Below are positions 11,735 to 22,373 of a stretch of 64,000 nucleotides of DNA, in pieces. Position 1 is the stretch's first letter. Every line of letters begins with the position of its first letter. The notes under the pieces were generated by a model. It had not been told where the DNA came from. It was given only the letters and a program-made list of their open reading frames with translations, and did no database searches. The translations under genes and the position numbers were made by a program. Source of the DNA: Artemia franciscana (taxonomy: Eukaryota; Arthropoda; Branchiopoda; Anostraca; Artemiidae); contig NC_088864.1 in NCBI RefSeq assembly GCF_032884065.1, positions 17,612,409 through 17,676,408 on the forward strand, read 5' to 3'.

Positions 11735-12794
11735 CATGCCTAAGCATGTGTCAAGTCTCTTCTAATTTTGTTTTGTGTAAAGTGGCGTCCCTGGAGAAGA
11801 AAGGTGCCAAGAAAACTGATATTTTTTTAAGCCCAGTTTTAAATCTTGGCCTCCCCCCCCCCAAATAATCGCTCTAAGTACTAAATGTAGTTTAGATCAA
11901 ACGAAAAACAACAGGTTGGATGCAGCAGTGTAGAAAACAGAGCAGGAATAAGATTTATGTTGCTTGGGAAATGTGACGAGCTGTAGTAAATTTTATTTAT
12001 CTTCGCCAACAAGGTGTGAGAGCAACACTTTGGTATTATTTCTTCGCCATCGATTAAATACTGTAGTTTTCGATCCCTCACAACTATCAAATGATATGTC
12101 TCCAGAATTTATTTTCTTTAAAAAATCAGCTATTTAAAAAAAAATCAAATGGTATGTATCCAGAATAATTTTCTTAAAAGAAAAAATAGTGGCATGTTCC
12201 CAGGGTCGTATCCAGATTTTTTCTTGGGGGGTGGGGGTTACAAAGAAAACTTCAAAAGCGCATCGAAAATTTGTGAATATTCATTTTTTTCACATTTTTA
12301 TGAGTCGTACAAACATTTTGGGGAGGGAGGTCTAACCTAATGCCTCAAACTCAATCAATGGTGTTGCTTTTAAAATGCACAATGAACACAAGCTAATCCT
12401 TTACTAGTTTGTCCAAAACACAAAACCTAACCCGACCTATGCTGGTAGTTAAAAAGTGCATCACATAAAAAGTAAGGCAACACTACTTGAGCATCAAGAA
12501 ACGTAGTATTTTTACCCACTGTGTTTGACAGCAAAAAAAAATATGTCTATTTCTATCACCAATTGATAGCCCCTTGGGTGCTTTATTCATGCCTGATAAT
12601 CTGTATCAGGGGATGGATTACTATTTATAGTCGTTGCTTAAACATTTGAACAAAAGTTTGCCTTCAAACAAATGTTTTTGAAGTAAATTAATACAAGTAC
12701 GCAGCCCCCCCTCCCTCAAGAAGAAAATGCTTTACAGCTTTTGCTTATAAGTCACTCTCCAAGATAGAAGAAGCAATGAAACTTTGAAACCTGA
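11732..12794. other. Unassigned sequence with a possible transposon end
   Basis: Mostly unrecognised. Near 12200 the phrase GGGTCGTATCCAGATTTTTT followed by a G-run resembles the sequence at 39550-39610 (GGGGCAGATCCAGGGTTTTC plus a G-run). The two may be ends of one old transposon family, but no partner end was found. Confidence 0.35.
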
Positions 12795-14421
12795 AAAGCT
12801 TTTAATTGTTTTAAAAAGTAGAATTTTGGCAAAGAGTCAAACTTTAGCGTAAAGAGCGAGGGATTGCGGAGGGGACAACCCATTTTATATACGGAGTAAT
12901 TTCTGTTCGTTTTAAGTTTTAATGTCGCTCCTTACTTTCAGCTAAAAAATTAGTTTTTTTATTTAATTTCTGAACGTTTTTGAATTAATGCATGTTTGGT
13001 TTTGGCTCTCCGCACATAAATTATTAAAATGAAATTGGTATATTAATTCTTTTTTTGGCTAAATGGCTTTCTCTTAGTTCTGATCAGACGATTTTGAGAA
13101 ATAAGGGGTGGAGAAGGAGGCCTAGTTGCCCTCCAATTTTTCGGTTGCTTAAAAAGGCAACTAGAACTTTTAATTTTTAATGAACGTTTTTATTAGTAAA
13201 AAATATACGTAACTTATAAATTAGCAACTTACGTAACAAACTTTCATAATCTTATATTTTTATTATGCATACGAGGGGGTTTGTATCCTCTTTAATACCT
13301 CGCTCTTTACACTAAATCTTAAGTTTTGTCCCAATTCTTTAAGAATGACCCCTGAATCAGAAAGGCCGTAGAATAAATAGTTGAAATTACTAAAAATACT
13401 TTAGCATAAAGAGCGAGGTATTTATCTCCTCCTAAATACCTCGCTCTTTATGCTAAAGTATTTTTAGAACCCCTCATATGCGTAATAATCTCTGTTCGTT
13501 TTAAGTTTCAATGCTACTCTTTACTTTCAATTGAAAAAACGTTTTCATGTTTATTTTTCATTGTTTTCTTATAGTAATGCTAGAAAATCATGCGCCCTTT
13601 TCCTTGAATTTTTCTTCTCCCATGACAGATTCCTCCAAGGAAAGATCTTCCAACATAGCCCCCTCCCCTCAGCCCCATCCCCCAAACAAAATAAAATCCC
13701 CCTGAAAACGTCTGTACACTTCCCAATAACCATTGCTATATGTAAACACTGGTCAAAGTTTGTAACTTGCAGCCCCTCCCCCAGGGATTGTGGGGGAGTA
13801 AATCATCCCCAAATACATAGTTATTATGGTTTTCGACTATGTTGAACAAAATGACCATCTCAAAATTTTGATCCGTTGACTTTGGGAAAAAAATGAGCGT
13901 GGGAGGGGGCCTAGATGCCCTCCAATTTTTTTGGTCACTTAAAAAGGGCACTAGAACTTTTCATTTCCGTTAGAATGAGCCCTTTTGTGGCATTCTAGGA
14001 CCACTTGGTCGATACGATGACCCCTGGGAAAAAGAAAAAAGAAAAAAAAACGAATAAACACGCACCCGTGATTTGTCTTCTGGCAAAAAATACAAAATTC
14101 CACATTTTTGTAGATAAGAGCTTGAAATTTTTGCTTCTACAGTATGGTTCTCTGATACGCTGAATCTGATGGTGTCATTTTCGTTAAGATTCTACGACTT
14201 ATAGGGGGTGTTTCCCCCTATTTTCTTAATTAAGGCAAATTTTCTCAGGTTCGTAACTTTTGATGGGTAAGACTAAACTTGATGAAACTTATATATTTAA
14301 AATCAACATTAAAATGCGATTCTTTTGATGTAGCTATTGATATCAAAATTCAATTTTTTAGAGTTTCGGTTACTATTGAGCCGGGTCGCTCCTTACTACA
14401 GTTCGTTACCACGAACTGTTT
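12795..14421 (+). mobile_element. Family-1 element starting at the hairpin apex
   Basis: The left arm of the first hairpin is absent. The copy begins exactly at the arm/loop border (AAAGCTTTTAATTG), then has the loop, the right arm, the internal region, the second hairpin (13300-13490) and the terminal stem-loop at about 14400-14418. It is closely related to the copy at 2301. Confidence 0.85.
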
Positions 14422-14533
14422 AAAAGGGGAAAGTATCCCAAAAAGTAGCCTGGAAGTTTCACCATCAAACTTTAGATAGAAAAAAAATTGAAAAAGAATT
14501 TTAAAGTCACAAAATTTCACATTTTTGACGCAT

Positions 14534-14536
<3 letters not shown>

Positions 14537-14585
<49 letters not shown>
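14537..14585. repeat. Poly-T run of 49
   Basis: A pure T homopolymer. It could be the A-tail of a minus-strand retrocopy, but I recognise no retrocopy beside it. Confidence 0.9.
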
Positions 14586-14588
<3 letters not shown>

Positions 14589-14750
14589 GCCAGTTATCAT
14601 ATAATTTTCGAAATGATCTCTTTTTAGAATCTTAGAAGGGATTTGAGGGCAACTAGACCTCCAATCCTGCTACTTTTCACCAACAAAGACAATTGCGGCG
14701 GAAATCGGGGTTGTGTTGAAATTTCAATACGAGTTTTATAATCTAAAAGG

Positions 14751-14873
<123 letters not shown>

Positions 14874-15076
14874 CGCTTACGACTCCCTTGACCGAAGAAA
14901 TAACACCGAGATTTTATTTTATATTTAGTTGAAGATGGCTTCAGGTTTTGGTCCTTCCACGAAGGAGAGAAAACGTCAAACTTTAACAGCGAAAAAAATT
15001 ATTTAATTAGAAAACACAAAACAAAACTCGCAAAAAATGAATAATTGTGTCAAGCTCAAAATGGTACAATGGGATC

Positions 15077-15211
15077 CCTTGTATACCTGGCCATGGAGCC
15101 TTTCGAGGGGGAATAAGTATATTGTAATAAGTGTATTGTATTGTTATTCAATTTTGAATTGTATTTTGTATTGTCTTGTATTTAATAATAAACTTCTCTC
15201 TCTTCTCTCTC

Positions 15212-15265
<54 letters not shown>
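15077..15265 (+). mobile_element. 3' end of CR1/L2-like LINE with (CT)n tail
   Basis: The sequence from TGGCCATGGAGCCTTTCGAG through TTTAATAATAAACTTCTCTC closely matches, in reverse complement, the 3' end of the LINE at 40844-44536. It ends in a (CT)n microsatellite of about 70 bp. A short microsatellite at the 3' end instead of poly-A is known for CR1/L2-type LINEs. Only the 3' untranslated part survives here. Confidence 0.75.
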
Positions 15266-15369
15266 TCATCCAAAAATTTAAGAAAGTTCGTTTAAGCCGA
15301 TCAGAAAAAATTTTGACTTTTTTTAGACTCCACTTTCGAGGGGGGACATGTCACCAATTAATTTTTTAA

Positions 15370-15612
15370 AAAAAAAATACGCAAATTTCGTTTAATTATT
15401 CATTTGCGGAGAGTCAAAATCAAACATCCATTAATTCAAAAACATTCAGAAATTAAATAAAAAAACAAGTTTTTTTTAACTGAAAGTAAGGAGCGACTTT
15501 AAAACTTAAAACGAACAGAAATTACTCAGTGTATAAAAGGGGCTGTTCCCTCCTCAACGCCCCGCTCTTTACGCTAAAGTTATTTACTGTTTTATAAAGT
15601 TGAATTGAGAAA
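15370..15612 (-). repeat. Family-1 fragment cut by a Penelope element
   Basis: A short internal segment, then the outer left arm and core of the first hairpin (CAACGCCCCGCTCTTTACGC). The sequence stops inside the loop, where Penelope-derived sequence begins. The right arm is missing. Confidence 0.75.
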
Positions 15613-15685
15613 AATAAAGCAGTTCAAAATAGGGATGATACCTTTTTATTTACAGTGAACAGATATAAAATTATTTAACTGGATA

Positions 15686-15716
15686 TTTCGAACATATATA
15701 CAGTGTTCATCATCAG
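15686..15716 (-). ncRNA. Hammerhead-ribozyme-like core in Penelope 3' region
   Basis: Read on the minus strand: CTGATGA, a 5-bp stem (GAACA/TGTTC) with a nine-base loop, then GAAA. This is the conserved hammerhead core arrangement. Downstream, ATAT after GAA could pair with another ATAT followed by C, giving a short stem III and a cleavage-type UH. Stem I pairing is weak by eye. Hammerhead motifs are known from Penelope-like elements. Whether this copy could self-cleave is unproven. Confidence 0.5.
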
Positions 15717-15801
15717 CAGTAAAACTAAAAGACATGAATAAAAATAAACAAAATTTATACCTAATAAACTAATTATATATAGTTTATTGCTCTTATTTTT
15801 T

Positions 15802-16574
15802 TCAATGCAAAAGCCGAGGCAAATCTCTTTGACCTTTTCGGTTCCGGTTCATTAGAATTATCTGACATATTAGTGGACAGAGGTCATAGCTCTTAGGTGA
15901 GGTGATATTTACTTTATTTGACCTCAGTAAATTATCATAAATTGAGTTCAATCCAAATTCACCCGTATCTCTGTTTACGGAATTATTCTTGAATAGAATT
16001 TTTTGAATTTCGATTGTTTCCCTGAAAGTTTGCTTTAAACCTTGGTCCCTAAAAATCAAAGAAACATTTTCAAACAAAATAAAATGATTTGCAAAATTAA
16101 AGATATGCTCCGAGAGGGCCGACTGAAATCTTCAGGTTTGGTATTTTGCTTTAAAGACGATGAAATAGGATTATGATGTTGTAGCAATCTCGTTTTTAAA
16201 TTCTGGTTAGTGCGTCCCACATAAGAGCTTCCACAAGTACATGGGATTTTATAAACCCCACTTTGTTTCTCTACGGAAGTCCGATCCTTTCCAGAATTTA
16301 AAAAACTTGCCAAAGTATTACTACCTCTTAAAGCTACCTTTAAGCCATTATTTTGTAAAATTCTTTTAAGTTTTTCACTCAAACCTGGAACATATGGTAG
16401 AGAACAAAAAATATCTTTCTTTTCTGTTGCTTCCAGAATATCGTCAGAACATACTAGAAATGTTTTCCTTCTTTTCGAAAAAGTCTGGTCAATTAACCAA
16501 CCCGGATAATGGTTACTTATTAAAATCTCTTTTAACAACAGTAATTCCTCCTCAATGAATTTTGGAGAACACAT
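15802..16574 (-). pseudogene. Penelope-like GIY-YIG endonuclease domain, frameshifted
   Basis: In the Penelope-like family the GIY-YIG endonuclease sits C-terminal to the reverse transcriptase and nicks the target. Here a 172-residue frame (16574 to 16056) contains SGVYKIPCTCGSSYVGRTNQ, matching GVY...YVG of the GIY-YIG core, and NLKTRLLQH with the conserved Arg/His region. A frame change near 16065 leads to a second frame (16077 to 15802) with the C-terminal region ENVSLIFRDQGLKQTFRETI and SVNRDTGEFGLNSIYDNLL, both typical of these proteins. The break and the lack of an upstream reverse transcriptase on this strand make it a dead copy. Assignment is secure at family level. Confidence 0.85.
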
Positions 16575-16770
16575 TCTAAAAATGCGGTCAGTTAAGGATA
16601 TGATTAAACGATATGATAAGGATAAGATATAATAAGGATATGATTCTTACGTCCCACATAAGAGCTTCCACAAGTAATTGTGGACTTAATTGGTGGTGAA
16701 ACAGTTTTGGAAGTCGGTGTAATTATGAATTTAATTAGGTTGTGCAACTTTTTCTCTTATTTTTTTTCAA

Positions 16771-17225
16771 TTCAGAGGGGGTTTTTTGAACAAGTAAATG
16801 GTTTACCCATGGGGGCCCCTTTAAGTCCTTTATTAGCAAATTGTTTTGTAGAAAATATTGAAACAATAGCGTTAGATTCATGTTTTTTAAAACATAAATT
16901 TTGGGGGAGATATATGGATGACATAATTTCAGTATGGAGTTATGGGGTGGAGGAATTAAAAAGTTTTTTATAACAACTTAATTTTTTGGGGAGGGGATTT
17001 AAAATTTACAATAGAATTAGAAGAGGATAATAAACTTCCTTTTCTGGATATCCTTCTTTTAAATAATGAAAATAGTCTGGATTTTAAGATTTACAGAAAA
17101 CCTACCAACAATAACAGATTTTTGTCGTTTTTCTCCGGTCATGCTCGCCAAGTAAAAATTGGTTCAATTCTTGGTGCTATTTCTTCGGTTAAGAAAGTCG
17201 TAAACAAAATTATTTTTAGGAAATA
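16771..17225 (+). pseudogene. Penelope-like reverse transcriptase fragment
   Basis: The plus strand encodes FFEQVNGLPMGAPLSPLLAN and YMDDIISVW, the conserved palm motifs of Penelope-like reverse transcriptases. After a frameshift near 16975 it continues with KFTIELEEDNKLPFLDILLL and FKIYRKPTNNNRFL, also characteristic. Both ends are truncated. Just upstream is a pyrimidine-rich tract ending in CAG, which could be a retained-intron acceptor (introns are known in this group) or simply a junction. It lies head-on to the minus-strand GIY-YIG copy, so the two pieces form an inverted pair rather than one element. Confidence 0.85.
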
Positions 17226-17289
17226 GGTTTTTCTAATAGGCATGTGTCTTTTTTTGGTTGAGCTTCAGTATTTGGAGAAATCACGTCAG

Positions 17290-17608
17290 AAACCATATAT
17301 TCCAATCTATATCAGGCCAGACCATAGTTACTGTCTTCATTCGGCAACGAAGGTGGCGATACCTTGGGCACGTGATCCTTATGAAGGACGATAGGATCCC
17401 GAGATAGATCTTGGAATGGCAAACTCAGGGAACCCGCAGGAGCGGTCAACCAAAGAACATCCTGCGACACACCCATCAACGGGACCTGTCCAACATTACA
17501 CGACGATCCAACCCAATCAGAAGCTGCTTGGCCGTTTGCGCATATATGGGATGGCTGGTGGCTCTTCGTGGCTGCCCTGAGTGCTTCTGGCACCACATGA
17601 GAGCCTAA
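17290..17608 (+). pseudogene. LINE reverse transcriptase C-terminal relic
   Basis: Reading RRWRYLGHVI...RIP, then LEWQTQGTRRSGQPKN, then a block ending WLVALRGCPECFWHHMRA before a stop. This layout (LGHV..M...RIP, GxRxxGRPK, C-terminal Trp-rich block) is the usual C-terminal tail of a broad group of non-LTR retrotransposon ORF2 proteins. One in-frame stop is present near 17403. Only the last 100 or so residues remain, so the clade cannot be fixed. Confidence 0.65.
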
Positions 17609-17611
17609 GTA

Positions 17612-18443
17612 CTAAGGTCTGGCATTTATACATCAATATATTTTTTGTGGTGGCGAGATGGAAGAGGGGCTACCATGTTTTTGCATGTGTATTCAAAAAT
17701 ATGTGGACTTCTATCACGAGTAGTAAAAAAAAAGAATTGTTTGTTTTTCTTTGAATTGTCTTATTGACAAAATTGCATGCGTTTTTTTCTATTTTTTCAT
17801 TCTTTTTTATTGTTTGAATACGCAGAATATTGTTTGAATACCTTAGAATAGCAAATCGGAAATAAAGATCTTGCTAATTTATTCTAGCTCATTTTGCACG
17901 TATGATAAATTTTGTAAAAGAGAAATATGCCAGAAGACGTTTCATTTCAATAAAACCAACTTATGTTTCCTTTTTTAAAATAAATCATAATCCAGATGTA
18001 TTAACGTGCGCTTAAAAAACAATGCTTGAATATTCAGGTGTCCTAAAGTTCACGTGGATCTCACGTTATATTTTTAATGGTGTTCGCACTTGAAATTGTT
18101 TCTTTATTCCATTTGATAAAACAGACTGTATTCTAGAGGCGTTTCTAGGGTTCTATCACTACTAGTAGAAACCCATAAAGTTTTTGTTAAGAAATGTGAT
18201 AAATCAAAAACATTTTTGTTACTTCCACCATTGAATACAAAAATGTATTAATTATATTTTCTTAAGACACTTTCAACGTCCTTGCGTCCAATATCTGACA
18301 CTTCAATAGGGTACATTTTTTATAAATTAATGTGGATTATCGTACATTTTACGTAGTTTTGTTAAAATGGTCTCATAGTATGGAAGATCTTTTGCGCCAA
18401 GCCTGAGTGGGCTTAGACCTTGGGCTCTCCCTACCTCTGTACA
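17612..18443. other. Unassigned AT-rich sequence
   Basis: I see no gene or family-1 sequence here. Confidence 0.4.
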
Positions 18444-18655
18444 GAATTAAATAAAAAACAAGTTTTTTAACTGAAAGTAAGGAGCAACATTCAAACTTAA
18501 AACGAACAGAAATTACCCCGTATATGAAAGGGGCTGTCCCCTCTTCAACGCCCTGCTCTTTACGCTAAAGTTTTTACTGTTTTAAAAATTAGAGTTGAGA
18601 GAAAGAGTCAAACTTTAGCGCAAAGAGCAGGGCGTTGAAGAGGGAACAGCCCCTT
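18444..18655. repeat. Family-1 hairpin joined to PWWP fragment
   Basis: A complete left arm, loop and inner right arm. Private variants CTTCAACGCCCTGCTC and its complement occur in both arms. The outer right arm is missing because the sequence passes directly into the PWWP fragment at AGCCCCTTTC. Confidence 0.85.
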
Positions 18656-19228
18656 TCTTTGCCGTAGCAAAAAACGTGTTTTTTTGCCGTAGCAAAAACA
18701 GCAAATTTGCAGTCTCCAGTATTCGTCGTCATTACCTCTAGGATTCGAATTGGCCAGAGGAGATAGACCGCAAATTTGGCTAGGAATAAATCACCGATTT
18801 TATTGTTCGCAAGATCCATGCCTAGTAAATGAAAGATTATAAAGTGTAAGAAACTTATCTTTTCGTGAGGGCCGAGCCTTACTAATGTATCCAAGTGAAC
18901 AATCAGTCCAAACTGTGCGAGGTCGGCCCAACTGCTAATCCTTCTCTACACTAAACAGCGTAATTAACGCACAGGCAAATTATATCCGATTTTCTCTACA
19001 CACCACACTTGGCTATCGTATCTAATTTTCTCAATTCAAAACGCCAAAAATCTGATTGTGTGGTAAATTCAAGTATCAGATTGCACAATATCTGTAGTCA
19101 CTGAATTAATTAATGGCTAAGGAATCAAGTTCAAACAATTCAAAGGTTCAAACAGGTGTAATCCCTTTTAGAGCTTGTTCAATACTGCAGAATATCAATA
19201 TACTGCAGGAATCTTCTTTGAATTAAAT
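18656..19228 (-). mobile_element. PWWP-coding repeat fragment, copy 1
   Basis: About 570 bp nearly matching 32946-33520 in inverted orientation, including several hundred bases upstream of the PWWP frame. In both copies the coding end is fused to the core of a family-1 hairpin at the same point, and the 5' side also adjoins hairpin sequence. The fragment therefore spread, or was duplicated, after that fusion formed. Confidence 0.75.
18679..18894 (-). pseudogene. PWWP domain fragment
   Basis: The frame starting at 18894 encodes KIGDLFLAKFAVYLLWPIRI and then CKFAVFATAKK. PWWP domains are small chromatin-binding modules that often read methylated H3K36. The family hallmark GDLVxAK...YPxWP is recognisable. 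This copy has YLLWP where the copy at 33281 keeps YPLWP, so the signature proline has mutated here. The domain is cut off by the hairpin before its helical C-terminal part. It most resembles the PWWP part of the ORF1-like relic at 46083-46900. Confidence 0.65.
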
Positions 19229-20797
19229 TAAATAAAAAAAAACAAGTTTTTTCAACTGAAAGTAAGGAGCGACATTAAAACTTAAAACGAACAGAAATTA
19301 CTTCGTATATGAAAGGGGCTGCTTCCTCATCAACGCCCCGCTCTTTACGCTAAAGTTTTTTACTGTTTTAAAAAGAAGAGTTGAGAGAAAGAGTCAAACT
19401 TTAGCGTAAAGAGCGGGGCGTTGATGAGGAAGCAGCCCCTTTCATATACGAAGTAATTTCTGTTCGTTTTAAGTTTTAATGTCGCTCCTTACTTTCAGTT
19501 GAAAAAAATTGTTTTTTTTATTTAATTTCTGAACGTTTTTGAATCAATGCATGTTTTGATTTTGGCTCTCTGCAGAGAAATAATTAAAACGAAATTTGCA
19601 TTTTTTTTTTTTTTTTTGGCTAAATGGCTTTCTCATAATTTTGATCGAATGATTTTGAGAAAAAAAGAGCGAGGGAGGAAGCCTAGTTGCCCTCCAATTT
19701 TTGGTCAATTAAAAAGGCAACTAGAACTTTTAATTTTACGAATCTTTTTATTAGTAAAAGATATACGTAACTCATAAACTAGCTTACGAAAAGAATGTTT
19801 TATTCTCATGTTTTTATTACACATATGAGAGGGTTCGCCCCCTCGTCAGTACCTCTCTCTTTACACTAAATCTTAAATTTTGTCCCAATTCATTAAGAAT
19901 GACCCATGAATCACAAAAGCCGTAGAATAAATAGTTGACATTGCTAAAAACACTTTAGCGTAAAGAGCGAGGTATTAGGAGGAGGTGAGCCCCTCATATG
20001 GGTAATAAATTCTGTTCGTTTTAAGTTTTAATGCTGCTCCTTACTTCCAGCTGAAATAAACTTTTTCATATTTATTTTTTCATTGTTTTTTTTTTTAAAT
20101 AATGCTAGTACATTCTGCGCTCCCTTCATGGAAATTTTCTTCCCCCATGACAAATTCCTCGAAAGAAAGTTCCCCCAGTATATCCCCCTCTTCTCAACCC
20201 CTCCCCCCAACCAAAAAATCCTCCTGAAAACACCTGTACACTTCCCAATAACCATTACTATATGTAAGCACTGGTCAAAGTTTGTAAATTGTAGCCCCTC
20301 CCACGGGAACTGTGGAGGAGTAAGTCGTTTCCAAAGACATAGTTATAAGGTTTTTCAAATACGTTGAATAAAATGGCTATCTCAGAATTTTGATCCGTTG
20401 ACTTTGGGAAAACAATTAGCGTGGGAGGGGGCCTAGGTGCCCTCCAATTTTTTCGGTTACTTAAAAAGGGCACTAGAACTTTTCATTTCCATTAGAATGA
20501 ACCCTCTCGCAACGTTCTAGGACAACTGGGTTGATAACTGGTCGGACAACTGGGTCGTTAAGATTCTATTACTTTTAGGGGGTGTTTCCCCCTATTTTCT
20601 AAAATAACACAAATTTTCTCAGGCTCGTAACTTTTGGTGCGTAAGACTAAACTTGATAAAACTTATATATTTAAAATCAGCATTAAAATGCGATTCTTTT
20701 GATGTAGCTATTGGTATCAAAATTCCCTTTTTTAGAGTTTTGGTTTCTATTGAGCCGGGTCGCTCCTTACTACAGTTCGTTACCACGAACTGTTTGA
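19229..20797 (+). mobile_element. Family-1 element, full length
   Basis: First hairpin at about 19229-19520 with very well matched arms (GGGGCTGCTTCCTCATCAAC) and the loop in the GTTTTTTACTG orientation. The second hairpin is at about 19850-19985. It ends at the stem-loop before 20796. The end is fused directly to the apex of the next copy. Confidence 0.85.
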
Positions 20798-22029
20798 AAG
20801 TTTCTTATTGTTTTAAAAAGTAGAGTTGCGAGAAAGAATCAAACTTTAGCGCAAGGAGCGGGGCGTCGAGGAGGAAAAACGCCTTTCATATAAGGAGTAA
20901 TTTCTGTTCGTTTTAAGTTGTAATGTCGCTCCTTACTTTCATTTCAAAAAACTTGTTTTTTTTATTTAATTTCTGAAAGTTTTTGAATTAATGCATGTCT
21001 GATTTTGGCTCTCCGTACATAAATTATTAAAATGAAATTTGCATATTAATTCTTTTTTTGGCTAACTGGCTTTCTCTTAGTTTTGATCAGACGATTTTGA
21101 GAAATAAGGGGTGGGGAAGGAGGCCTAGTTGTCCTCCAATTTTTCAGTTACTTAAAAAGGCAACTAGATCTTCTAATTTTTAACGAACGTTTTTATTAGT
21201 AAAATGCTAGAAAGTCCTGCGCCCTTTTGATTGAATTTCTCTTCCCCCATGAAATATTCCTCCAAGAAAAGATCCTCCGATATAGCCCCCTCCCTTGAAC
21301 CCCACACCCAAACCAAAAAAATCCCCCTGATAACGTCGGTACACTTCCCAGTAACTATTACTGTATGTAAACATTGGCCAAAGTTTGTAACTTGCAGATC
21401 TCTCCCAGGGACTGTGGGGGGTGAGTCATCCCCAAAGATATAGTTATTATGGTTTTAGACTATGCGGAACAAAATGGCTATACCAAAATTTTGATCCGTT
21501 GACTTTGGTAAAAAATGAGCGTGGGAGGGGGCCTAGGTGCCCTCCAATTTTTGGTCACTTAAAAAGGGCACTATAACTTTTCACTTCCGTTAGAATGAGC
21601 CCTCTTGCGACATTCTAGGACCACTTGGTCGATACGATAACCCCTGGGAAAAAAAAAAAATAAAAATAAACACGCACCCGTGATTTGTCTTCTGGCAAAA
21701 AATACGAAATTCCACATTTTTGTAGATTGGACCTTGAAATTTTTTTTATAGGGTTCTCTGATACGCTGAATCCGATGGTGCGATTTTCGTTAAGATCCTA
21801 TGACTTTTAGGGGGTGTTACCCCCTATTTTCTAAAATAAGGCAAATTTTCTCAGGCTCGTAACTTTTGATGACAAAGACTAAATTTGATGAAACTTATAT
21901 ATTTAAAATCAGCATAAAAATCTGATTCTTTTGATATTTCTTTTAGCATCGAAATTCCGTTTTTTAGAGTTTCGTTTACTATTGAGCCGGGTCGCTCCTT
22001 ACTACAGTTCGTTACCACGAACTGTTTGA
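20797..22029 (+). mobile_element. Family-1 element starting at the hairpin apex, internally deleted
   Basis: Begins at the arm/loop border (AAAGTTTCTTATTG) without the left arm. The second hairpin region is deleted: TATTAGTAAAATGCTAGAAAG joins sequences that are several hundred bases apart in the copy at 22374. It ends with the intact stem-loop and TTTGA. Confidence 0.85.
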
Positions 22030-22373
22030 TTCATTTTTTTCGGTAATCTCGGTTATAACGTTTTTTTCTGATATTATGAGAAATAGAAACATTCAGATCG
22101 AAATAAAGATTTTTAATTTTATGAATGGCTTAAGGCCGTGATTAAGTGAACTGATTGAAGTCGAAAATCCCATGTTAAATTGAAAATTTATATTTAAAAA
22201 GTACTCAAGTATTCATTGGTGGAAGATGCCGCTTTTAATATCAGGCCATAGCTTCTTGAAGATGCTACAAAATGTTTGCAATGATTTTGCTCTATTTCCT
22301 CTAATTGCTTAGGAATCTTAGAAAATGTCTAGCTCTTTTTCCTTACTCTATAAGGATATTGCTTTTAGAACAA
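22030..22373. other. Unassigned spacer between two family-1 copies
   Basis: AT-rich and without recognisable coding or repeat content. Confidence 0.4.

Larger units (their letters stand above)
15613..16649 (-). mobile_element. Penelope-like element, 3' part
   Basis: The minus strand holds the end of a Penelope-like open frame with a GIY-YIG nuclease domain, followed by about 190 bp of 3' untranslated region with a hammerhead-like core. The upstream reverse transcriptase of this copy is missing. In its place, past a short AT-rich junction, stands a reverse transcriptase fragment in the opposite orientation (16771-17225). Confidence 0.8.

Noticed and set aside
14537..14585. Poly-T as the tail of a processed pseudogene
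   Set aside because: No gene-like sequence or target duplication was found beside it.
17312..17596. 94-codon minus-strand frame
   Set aside because: Opposite-strand shadow of the LINE C-terminal tail, whose recognisable motifs are on the plus strand.
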